DNA from: G039029935 sp039029935
GTDB lineage: Bacteria; Chloroflexota; Anaerolineae; Caldilineales; Caldilineaceae
Length of the DNA stretch: 14,953 nucleotides
Direction: 5' to 3'
Assembly: GCA_039029935.1 (NCBI GenBank)
Contig: JBCCFC010000172.1
Span: 1-14,953, forward strand
Position 1 is the stretch's first letter, and the number at the start of each line of letters is the position of its first letter. Under the pieces are notes generated by a model, which was not told where the DNA came from, ran no database searches, and saw only the letters and a list, made by a program, of their open reading frames with translations. The position numbers were made by a program, and so were the translations under genes. Shown in pieces: positions 1-6,045 of the stretch.

Positions 1-54
1 CGGATTTCGGGATCGCGGATTAGGATCGAAACCAATCCGCGATCCCGAAATCCG
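1..54. repeat. Perfect 21-bp palindromic hairpin with ATCCGCG core
   Basis: Bases 1-21 are the exact reverse complement of 34-54, with a 12-base loop (22-33). The right arm contains AATCCGCGATC and is followed by CGACAC, so another TCCGCG lies at 51-56. No T-run follows, so it is not a classic intrinsic terminator on the + strand. It may be a dispersed palindromic repeat or the 3' structure of a gene lying to the left of the window. The left arm may extend beyond the window edge. It shares the TCCGCG core with the hairpin at 1165-1240. Confidence 0.85.
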
Positions 55-170
55 CGACACTATTTCGTGTTCTCTACATATTCCCCGTGAGACACGACGC
101 TGTTTTGATCAAATGCAAGAAGCGGGTGGTTTGTTTGAGCAGAATCGTGTACAATCTCGAATATTTACAC

Positions 171-205
171 GGCCTCCGAGAGGTGAGTACCACCTCCCGG
201 AGGTC
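171..205 (+). promoter_or_regulatory. Leader hairpin upstream of the EamA gene
   Basis: Arms 171-185 and 191-205 pair over 15 positions around a 5-base loop (AGTAC). There is one G-T (G-U in RNA) and one A-C mismatch. It ends 23 bases before the TTG start at 229. A possible -10 box, TACAAT at 150-155, lies just upstream but has no good -35, so transcription may begin near 162 and include the hairpin. It could act in attenuation or mRNA stability. I do not recognise it as a known riboswitch class. Confidence 0.45.
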
Positions 206-228
206 CAACCAATATACTGAGGTGCTGC

Positions 229-1158
229 TTGGCAAACACAACACAAAAAGTGATGGGGCCATTTGAATGGCTGTTGTTGATTACGCTATCAATCTTATGG
301 GGTGGGTCGTTTTTCTTCGTCGGGGTCATTGTTGGCAACCTGCCACCATTAACCATTGTCCTGTTACGTGTCGGTCTGGCTGCAATTGCCCTCAACATAA
401 TTGTGCGTGTGCTAGGACAAGGCATGAAGGTAAGCCGAGAGGTGTGGCTGGCCTTCTTTGGCATGGGGATACTCAATAACGTTATCCCCTTTTGCCTGAT
501 TGTGTGGGGGCAGACGCATATTGCCAGCGGCTTGGCCTCCATCCTCAACGCCACGACACCGCTGTTTACCGTGTTGGTTGCACATTTCTTGACCGATGAT
601 GAAAAGCTGACTGGCTTGCGCGGGATAGGGATCATCGTTGGCTTTATTGGCGTTATCATCATGATTGGTGCGGATGTCATCAGCAACCTCGGTGTGAACG
701 TCTTTGGGCAATTGGCAATTTTGGGTGCAGCCCTCTCTTATAGCTTTGCAGGCATCTTTGGCCGACGCTTTAGCCGCATGGGGGTATCACCACTACAGAC
801 CGCAACAGGCCAAGTGACGGGTTCATCAACATTGTTGTTGCCTATCGTGGCCCTGATTGACCAGCCTTGGACATTGACCATGCCAAGCATTCCTGTCTGG
901 GCGGCAATCTTGGGGCTGGCCTTGCTCTCCACCGTCTTGGCCTATATCATTTTCTTCCGCATTCTGGCAACCGCAGGCGCAACCAATCTCTCACTGGTCA
1001 CATTTTTGATCCCAGTGAGTGCCATTCTGTTGGGGGCAAGGGTGCTGGGTGAACGACTTGAAGTCAAGCATTTTGTGGGTATGGCGTTGATTGGTGTTGG
1101 CTTGGCCGCGATTGATGGGCGATTGTTTCGGTGGATAGGTCGGGACAAAGTAGTATAG
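229..1158 (+). CDS. DMT-superfamily EamA transporter
   Basis: A 309-residue integral membrane protein with two EamA repeats of about five membrane segments each (roughly residues 13-143 and 160-293), which is the usual ten-helix layout and length of the family. The helix 1 motif LSILWGGSFFF and the LGERLEVKHFVGMALI stretch near the C-terminus are typical. Family members export or import metabolites such as amino acids or purines; the substrate cannot be read from sequence. The start is TTG at 229, because GAGGTG (219-224) lies at a suitable distance and an in-frame stop is at 184-186. The in-frame ATG at 253 has no ribosome-binding site. The gene stands alone, with a hairpin leader, and converges on the amidohydrolase gene. 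A role in exporting or importing a compound linked to the neighbouring dehydrogenase cluster is possible but only inferred from position. Confidence 0.9.
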   Translation: MANTTQKVMGPFEWLLLITLSILWGGSFFFVGVIVGNLPPLTIVLLRVGLAAIALNIIVRVLGQGMKVSREVWLAFFGMGILNNVIPFCLIVWGQTHIASGLASILNATTPLFTVLVAHFLTDDEKLTGLRGIGIIVGFIGVIIMIGADVISNLGVNVFGQLAILGAALSYSFAGIFGRRFSRMGVSPLQTATGQVTGSSTLLLPIVALIDQPWTLTMPSIPVWAAILGLALLSTVLAYIIFFRILATAGATNLSLVTFLIPVSAILLGARVLGERLEVKHFVGMALIGVGLAAIDGRLFRWIGRDKVV

Positions 1159-1164
1159 ATTAAA

Positions 1165-1240
1165 TTGGACGCGAACGAGCGCGGGTTTAAGCGGGCCAAA
1201 TTAAAAAAATCCGCGTACATCCGCGCTCGTCCGCGTCCAA
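1165..1240. terminator. Long imperfect hairpin in convergent gap, likely bidirectional terminator
   Basis: Arms 1165-1184 and 1221-1240 match over 20 bases with one mismatch, and weaker pairing continues inward to about 1195 and 1210. It fills most of the gap between the stop of the EamA gene (1158) and the stop of the amidohydrolase gene (1250), as expected of a shared terminator. The right arm is built of three 10-base units that each start with TCCGCG (1210, 1220, 1230). This suggests a repeat-derived element rather than a plain terminator. The A-run at 1203-1209 lies inside the loop. Confidence 0.6.
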
Positions 1241-1249
1241 CCTTACCGT

Positions 1250-2101
1250 TCACAACCGATAAAAATCAACAGCATTCTCATAGAATAGCTGACGCATCTC
1301 ATCCTCGGATGCTCCTTGAATGGCCCACAATACCGTCTCGACCCAGCGTTGATAGGTCGTTGCTTGCGTTGCCACCGGCCAATCACCACCAAAGATGATT
1401 CGTTCAAAACCAAAGCTCTCAATCACATGGTCAATATAGGGCTTGAGGTCCTCGCGTGTCCAATGCTCATGGTCGGCTTCGGTTGTCAGCCCAGACATCT
1501 TGCACCAGACATTGGGGAAATCTGCCAGTGTTCTAAGCTCCGCTCGCCAAGGGTCAAAGCATTGTGCCTTGATATCAGGTTTGCCGATATGGTCGAGAAT
1601 AAACTGGACATTGGGACATTGCGCCACCATCTGAATCGTGTTTGCCATTTGCAGATGGTTGATACAGATGTCAAAGCTCAGATTATAGTCAGGCAACGCC
1701 TGTACCCCACGCACAAAATCAGGACGTAGGCAAAACGCGATGTCCTCCTCAAACTGGATGATGCGCCGAATGCCTTTGACCAGCGGATTGGCAGCTAACT
1801 GCTCCAACGCGGCTCTGGCTCCATCACCTTTCTCCAATGGTGCCCAAGGAACCATGCCTTCAATGCGTGGGTCAATAGCCGCTTGCTCTGTCACCCACAC
1901 CGCCTCATCTATAAACTGTGAAAAGTCTACTTCGCATTGCAAAAAGACCATCTTCTCAATATTGAGCGCACTGGTCGCATCGTTATAATCGGCCAACAGA
2001 TGCGGTCGATTGAGCATAGGGATATCGTCCAGCCAAGGGTAGCGCAAATTGTCAGGGTCCCAGATATGTAAATGTGTATCAATAATTGGGAAGTCTGTCA
2101 T
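1250..2101 (-). CDS. Amidohydrolase-2 family metal-dependent hydrolase (COG3618, lactonase-like)
   Basis: A 283-residue TIM-barrel hydrolase. The N-terminal metal motif DTHLH (H10, H12) is followed by IWDPDNLRYPWL, which is characteristic of COG3618 enzymes such as L-fuconolactone and L-rhamnonolactone hydrolases. Other expected elements are VKGIRR (108-113), the LDHIGKPD motif (169-176), the FGGDWPV motif with the catalytic-type Asp240, and a C-terminal ENAVDFYRL. These enzymes open sugar-acid lactones. The start at 2101 is supported by AAAGGAG about 10 bases upstream. It is the last gene of a minus-strand cluster after two dehydrogenases, so a lactonase step downstream of sugar oxidation is the natural reading. 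A decarboxylase or a lactonase for a different ring cannot be excluded. Family assignment is firm; the substrate is unknown. Confidence 0.9.
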   Translation of the reverse strand: MTDFPIIDTHLHIWDPDNLRYPWLDDIPMLNRPHLLADYNDATSALNIEKMVFLQCEVDFSQFIDEAVWVTEQAAIDPRIEGMVPWAPLEKGDGARAALEQLAANPLVKGIRRIIQFEEDIAFCLRPDFVRGVQALPDYNLSFDICINHLQMANTIQMVAQCPNVQFILDHIGKPDIKAQCFDPWRAELRTLADFPNVWCKMSGLTTEADHEHWTREDLKPYIDHVIESFGFERIIFGGDWPVATQATTYQRWVETVLWAIQGASEDEMRQLFYENAVDFYRL

Positions 2102-2141
2102 AAGCTATGTCTCCTTTATATGTATTTATGAATCGGAATAG

Positions 2142-2214
2142 TAATCTGTCGGTCGGTACTCAGCAAGTCGGTAATCGGTGCGTCGGTCATCACTATTACA
2201 CTATCACACCATCA
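2142..2214. repeat. Degenerate short-period repeat between the amidohydrolase and SDR genes
   Basis: On the + strand, GTCGGT or ATCGGT words recur at short irregular spacing from about 2142 to 2188. They are followed by a CACTAT/ATCACT-rich run to 2214. The run includes the SDR stop codon (TCA on the + strand, 2212-2214). The rest of the 110-base gap (2102-2141) holds the ribosome-binding site of the amidohydrolase gene. No hairpin terminator is obvious, so read-through from the SDR gene is plausible. Confidence 0.5.
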
Positions 2215-3033
2215 CTCATCCAACTGCCCCTCAACCGCCTTACTTGCATAGCGCGCCTGGTTGATGAGTTGAATGGTCATACCGCCGTCGGTCATGATGT
2301 TGGCCCCCGTGATATAGCTGGACTCCTCTGATGCTAAGAACAGCACCACATTCGCCACCTCACGTGGGCTTTGTACGCGTCCCAATGGGATGTTGTCAAA
2401 CCAGTGTTGCCGTGCCGCCTCTACATCCTCCGCCGCTTCCTGTAAGTCCTGCCAAATCTGCGTGTCGGTCAGTCCTGGACTCACGGCATTGACGCGGATG
2501 CCATGTGGCGCAAACTCAATCGCCAATGCCTTGGTGAGCATATCGACGCCCCCTTTGGCCGCTGCATAGGGTGCGGCTTCGGGTAGCGTGGCAGCGGTGT
2601 GGACGCTGGCGATGTTGATGATGTTGCCCTGTTTGCGTGTCACCATGCTTTCCAGCGCATAGCGGCTACACAAAAACGCACCCTTGAGGTCCACATCAAT
2701 CACGCGGTCCCAATCTGCCTCATCCATCTCCAACGTGGGCTTGACAAAGTTAACACCCGCATTATTCACCAGCGTGTCGATATGTCCATAAGCCTCCAAT
2801 GTCCGCGCCACCAACGCCTGACAGTCTGTCGCACTGGCAACATTGGTCTGGATAAACAGCCCCTTGCCATATTCCCGTTGCAATGTCTGCGCCACCACTT
2901 GTCCTCGTGCCTCGTTGAGTTCTGCAATAACAACTTCCGCACCCACCTCCGCAAAGCGATGGGCAATCCCCTCCCCAATGCCACTTCCTGCTCCGGTGAC
3001 TATGGCAACATGATTGGCCCAATTGATGTTCAT
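2212..3033 (-). CDS. Classical SDR-family NAD(P)-dependent oxidoreductase
   Basis: A 273-residue classical short-chain dehydrogenase with every hallmark. The cofactor loop TGAGSGIG is at 13-20, NNAG at 90-93, catalytic Ser143 in IINIAS, and Tyr156-x3-Lys160 in YAAAK. The later motifs RVNAVSPG and a GANIMTDGG-type C-terminal strand are also present. An acidic residue (Glu38) at the end of the second beta strand favours NAD over NADP, by family rule. The start is ATG 3033, because AAGGAG lies 7 bases upstream; an in-frame ATG at 3078 lies inside tandem repeats and has no such site. It lies 76 bases after the extended SDR and 110 before the lactonase-type gene, suggesting oxidation of a sugar or sugar acid in one pathway. 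The family is certain; the substrate is not known. Confidence 0.92.
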   Translation of the reverse strand: MNINWANHVAIVTGAGSGIGEGIAHRFAEVGAEVVIAELNEARGQVVAQTLQREYGKGLFIQTNVASATDCQALVARTLEAYGHIDTLVNNAGVNFVKPTLEMDEADWDRVIDVDLKGAFLCSRYALESMVTRKQGNIINIASVHTAATLPEAAPYAAAKGGVDMLTKALAIEFAPHGIRVNAVSPGLTDTQIWQDLQEAAEDVEAARQHWFDNIPLGRVQSPREVANVVLFLASEESSYITGANIMTDGGMTIQLINQARYASKAVEGQLDE

Positions 3034-3050
3034 GATTTTCTCCTTGATAA

Positions 3051-3115
3051 AGTTGAAAGTTGAAAGTTGATTCTTCACTCTTCACTCTTCACTCTTCACT
3101 CTTCACTCTTTACTC
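3051..3115. repeat. Two adjoining 7-base tandem repeats between the two dehydrogenase genes
   Basis: Bases 3051-3070 are 2.9 copies of AGTTGAA. Bases 3074-3108 are five exact copies of TTCACTC, and 3109-3115 is a sixth with one change (TTTACTC). That last copy carries the stop codon and final Glu codon of the epimerase-type gene on the minus strand (stop at 3110-3112). The AGTTGAA block ends just before the ribosome-binding site of the SDR gene (3040-3045). Heptamer tandem repeats of this style are known from intergenic DNA of cyanobacteria and some other bacteria. This is not a CRISPR array. Confidence 0.95.
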
Positions 3116-4006
3116 TCCCAGTCGATATTTCGGATCATATCCAAATGTTTGTCGTGCATGGTCAATCGAGAGTAAGGGTGCGCGGCCCTCTAGTGGTGGG
3201 TCAACGGTGGCGGCGAGGTCGGGGCGGAAGCGTTCGAGTAATTCCATTGTTGGTTCGGGGCAGCGGGTGTCGGCCGCACCGAGTGTGTAGACGCCAACGC
3301 CGGGCAGGTTTGAGGCTTCGACGGCTTGGCGGAGGCCAGTGACAACATCTGCGACATGTACCCACTGATAGAGGTCATCGGACCATGCTTCGGTAGGGGG
3401 CAGTCCGTCTGCCAGTCGCTGTTCATAGCGTTCATGTGAGTTGACACCCGCAAATCGAAACGCCGCTGTCGTCATCCCATAAGCACGGTGATAGGAGGCG
3501 CATGTTTCCTCATTGACCAGCTTGCTCAGGCTGTAGGGGTCTTCAGGGATCGGTGAAAAATCTTCATCCAGCGGCATTTTGGTATAGGGGACGGGTTTGC
3601 CGCTGAGACGCCAGAAGAATGTCCCATAGGCATTGATGCTGGACGCGCAAAGAAAGCGCGGGACCCCTGCTTGGTGTGCGGCATTAATCGCCACAAAGGT
3701 CCCCAGCGCGTTGTCACGAAAGGTCTGCACAGCAATTTCTGGCACACCACGCGGCTCGCCCGCCAAATGAATCACCGCATCCATGTCTGTCATGGCCTCC
3801 TGCATGGCAACTTCATCGGTGATATCCGCCTGCACAAAGGGCCAGTCCGTCTCAAACGGTGCGCTGGGTCGTGTGTCTCCCCCTGCAAACATGGTCGCCT
3901 CTTCTGGGTGGGTTTGGTCGAGGAGGCGAAGTTGGTGTGACGATTCAAGCTCGCGAATTAGGTTGCGCCCAATAAAACCACTGGCGCCAGTGATGAGAAT
4001 GTTCAT
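3110..4006 (-). CDS. NAD-dependent epimerase/dehydratase-family protein (extended SDR)
   Basis: A 298-residue extended short-chain dehydrogenase. The nucleotide loop TGASGFIG is at 6-13, an Asp at the end of strand 2 (LLD, residue 30) predicts NAD use, and HLAGEP at 80-85 is the second dinucleotide-site motif. The catalytic residues are Ser122/Ser123 in ASSINAYG and Tyr158-x3-Lys162 in YSLSK. The fold and short length resemble sugar epimerases and also uronate dehydrogenases, and the choice between them cannot be made by eye. ATG 4006 is preceded by GAGGA at suitable spacing. It is the first gene of the minus-strand cluster. A uronate- or aldose-dehydrogenase role would feed a lactone to the amidohydrolase, whereas an epimerase role would not. 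The 3' end runs into a heptamer repeat that supplies its stop codon. Confidence 0.88.
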   Translation of the reverse strand: MNILITGASGFIGRNLIRELESSHQLRLLDQTHPEEATMFAGGDTRPSAPFETDWPFVQADITDEVAMQEAMTDMDAVIHLAGEPRGVPEIAVQTFRDNALGTFVAINAAHQAGVPRFLCASSINAYGTFFWRLSGKPVPYTKMPLDEDFSPIPEDPYSLSKLVNEETCASYHRAYGMTTAAFRFAGVNSHERYEQRLADGLPPTEAWSDDLYQWVHVADVVTGLRQAVEASNLPGVGVYTLGAADTRCPEPTMELLERFRPDLAATVDPPLEGRAPLLSIDHARQTFGYDPKYRLGE

Positions 4007-4032
4007 GTGTGATTCCTCGATGATATTGAGTC

Positions 4033-4061
4033 TGAATGCAAATCAACCCTATTTGCATTCA
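4033..4061. promoter_or_regulatory. 11-bp perfect inverted repeat, candidate operator of the dehydrogenase cluster
   Basis: TGAATGCAAAT (4033-4043) and ATTTGCATTCA (4051-4061) are exact reverse complements around a 7-base spacer. The site lies 27 bases upstream of the first gene of the minus-strand cluster. A weak minus-strand promoter may overlap it: TTGAAC (+ strand 4068-4073) and a poor -10, TAGGGT (+ strand 4046-4051), 16 bases apart. Symmetry, AT content and position fit a repressor operator. An mRNA hairpin in the leader is the alternative. Confidence 0.5.
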
Positions 4062-4312
4062 TCTGCGGTTCAACAAACGTCTAATGGATATGTTTGCAGC
4101 AGTATATCACGCTTCTGCGCTTTGCTCAATGAGCGAAAAATTGTTAATTCCTATTCCTTATAAATATCAGCCAAATAGTCATCCTGTTGGTATATCAGTC
4201 TACATGAACAGCCAGAGGTCGAGCTACCCTATTGTGAAGACGCGGTCAGCCATGACCCCGAATCATATGCCTATCGTGATAGTCATAGGCTAGCCTGTAC
4301 GCTGCACCACTT

Positions 4313-4341
4313 TTGTCAATTGTCATCAGTTTTGGTATACT
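4313..4341 (+). promoter_or_regulatory. Sigma70-type promoter of the Rpn gene
   Basis: TTGTCA at 4313-4318, a 17-base spacer and TATACT at 4336-4341. A TG at 4333-4334 gives an extended -10. Transcription should start near 4348, leaving a leader of about 40 bases. That leader has no good Shine-Dalgarno sequence before the ATG at 4388. Confidence 0.7.
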
Positions 4342-4387
4342 ATGCTACTATTGAACATTTGTCTTTTACCAAGCAGTACACAGAAAT

Positions 4388-5443
4388 ATGGAACAAAAAC
4401 GCACAAACAAAACAGACAGCCCACTCAAACGGCTTGTTGAATTGGCCCCTGTAGATTTTGCAGAGTGGCTACTTGACACAAAGGTTGTCAACATTCGCAG
4501 TGCCAACATTGAGCTACAACCCAACCCCAATGCCACCTACTCGGATTTGGTTTTCTGGGTGACGGTTGAACTTTCCGAAGAAGAACGAAAAAAGAACGTT
4601 GACAATCGGCTCTTACTTCATATTGAATTTCAAGGAGCAAGTTCTGAAAGACCCATGCGATTTCGTGTCTTGGACTATCTTGTCGGTTTCGCGGACAAAG
4701 AGCGGGGAACTCGCATTCACAGTGTGGTTTTCTACGTTGGGGAGAAAACCAACATAACAGATACGGGGCATCATCGTGTGATGGGGATTGGTCAACGCGT
4801 GACATTGGCATGGCACTATGATACCATCTGGTTGTGGAACCTGAAGCCACAGGAACTGCTTGATGCGGGGCGTCCTGCATTGCTGCCGTTGTTGGGGCAG
4901 GCCAAGCTTGAACGCCCAGACGAAATTATCCCCGTCATCTACCAAGAAATTCGCTCATTGCCCAATGAAGAAATGCAGCATCGTCTGCTGATTGAATTGT
5001 TGGCATTATTGCAGGATGAGGAGATTATCAAGATGATTGAAACAATGATGACACAAGATGAGTGGGTATTGGACACTCCCTATCTACGCCGATGGCGTAA
5101 GCAAGTAGAGGATGCACATAACGAGGGGCTTCAAGCTGGCCTCCAAGCGGGGTTAGAAAAAGGTCTTGATCAGGGACGAGCCGAACGAGACCTTCTTCAA
5201 CAGGAACGAAAAATTCTGATTGAGGAACAACGTCAAAATTCGCTTCGATTGATGGTACTACGGTATAAAATATCGGGTGAAGAATATCTACAAATGCAAA
5301 CTTTGCTATCCTCAATCAGCTCAATTGAAAAACTGAAAGCAATCGCTGATGCCGTAATTACAGTTGAAGATTTTGGACAGTTTTACCTGTATGTAGAAGA
5401 AACCATTTCATCTGAAAAACAGACGATGGCAGCAACTATATAG
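4388..5443 (+). CDS. Rpn-family putative PD-(D/E)XK nuclease/transposase
   Basis: A 351-residue protein of the Rpn (recombination-promoting nuclease, transposase_31-like) superfamily. The N-terminal half carries the nuclease-like core: SDLVFWV with Asp53, then LLLHIEFQG with Glu80 and Gln82 in the E-x-Q form of the motif, followed by RFRVLDYLVG. The segment of about 244-285 is a charged coiled coil of repeating EGLQAGLQAGLEKG type, typical of these proteins. The C-terminal part (about 290-340) is helical. Members can cut DNA and promote recombination and are often multicopy in a genome; no terminal repeats of an insertion sequence flank this one. It has its own promoter but no clear ribosome-binding site. 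Its stop lies 5 bases from the stop of the giant CotH gene, which reads the opposite way. Mobility is not shown; the family call is good. Confidence 0.85.
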   Translation: MEQKRTNKTDSPLKRLVELAPVDFAEWLLDTKVVNIRSANIELQPNPNATYSDLVFWVTVELSEEERKKNVDNRLLLHIEFQGASSERPMRFRVLDYLVGFADKERGTRIHSVVFYVGEKTNITDTGHHRVMGIGQRVTLAWHYDTIWLWNLKPQELLDAGRPALLPLLGQAKLERPDEIIPVIYQEIRSLPNEEMQHRLLIELLALLQDEEIIKMIETMMTQDEWVLDTPYLRRWRKQVEDAHNEGLQAGLQAGLEKGLDQGRAERDLLQQERKILIEEQRQNSLRLMVLRYKISGEEYLQMQTLLSSISSIEKLKAIADAVITVEDFGQFYLYVEETISSEKQTMAATI

Positions 5444-5448
5444 ATTTG

Positions 5449-6045
5449 CTACTCCCACTCCGCCACCATCCCTGGTGCAACGCCATCATCCAGCGACACA
5501 CGATACGCGTGACCGGTCTGTGTCGGAATATCCGGTAGGAAGAAATCGGGGATATAGCTGTCCATCGACTGCGCGGCGGCATTCCAGCGGTCCAACCCCG
5601 CTGTGGTGACCGTCGGCACAGAACTGGCCTGCACATCATCTAGCAGCATAGAGGACATCGAGAGATCATGGGCGTTGAGTGGCAACATAACCCAGTTGTA
5701 GTTGGTACTCCCTGTAGCGTATAGTTGCTGCGTGAAGACGCTGACATCAGGAACCTCACCGAGTAGCGTCCAGATAGCGGTTTGTGTAGGGTCCCCTGGT
5801 AAATCAGACGTAACACGATAGACACGACCAACAATAATCGAAATATCACCAAGGAAAGGCAGCGCAGGCAGATAACTGTCATAGCTCTGGCTGGCAGGAT
5901 TCCACTGCTCCACCGCTTCCACATTGGGGTTGACCCCGACACCGTTTTGGCTGGTGTTGTTGGTGATATGCGTGACCAAATCGCTGCTGGCGTTGATGCC
6001 GTCCACAATCAGCGGCAAGCCCACCCAATTAAAGTCGCTGCTACC
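5449..6045 (-). repeat. Tandem duplication of a C-terminal protein module in the CotH protein
   Basis: The last about 200 residues contain two related units of about 90. The first has TGSSDFNWVGLPL, then EQWNPASQSYDSYLP and GRVYRV. The second has TGSTNYNWVMLPL, then DRWNAAAQSMDSYIP and GHAYRV. The order and spacing match, with divergent sequence, so the duplication is old. I do not recognise a named family. It may be a surface-binding or secretion module. Confidence 0.75.

Larger units (their letters stand above)
4007..4387. other. Divergent intergenic region, 381 bases
   Basis: This gap separates the minus-strand dehydrogenase cluster from the plus-strand Rpn gene. Near its left end is the 11-bp inverted repeat (4033-4061), and near its right end a clear promoter (4313-4341). 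Between them (about 4075-4310) I see no convincing gene or RNA. There is only a small 6-bp inverted repeat at 4269-4274 and 4285-4290. Its size would allow independent regulation of the two sides. Confidence 0.7.

Noticed and set aside
165..711. Long minus-strand frames opposite the EamA gene
   Set aside because: They are shadows of a well-supported membrane-protein gene and show no recognisable domain or start site.
3034..3078. ATG 3078 as start of the classical SDR
   Set aside because: It lies within heptamer repeats, while ATG 3033 has AAGGAG and begins at the usual family N-terminus.
3051..3115. CRISPR-like array
   Set aside because: Units are 7 bases and directly adjacent, without spacers.
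4269..4290. Inverted repeat GCCTAT / ATAGGC
   Set aside because: Six-base arms with a 10-base spacer are too short to support on their own.
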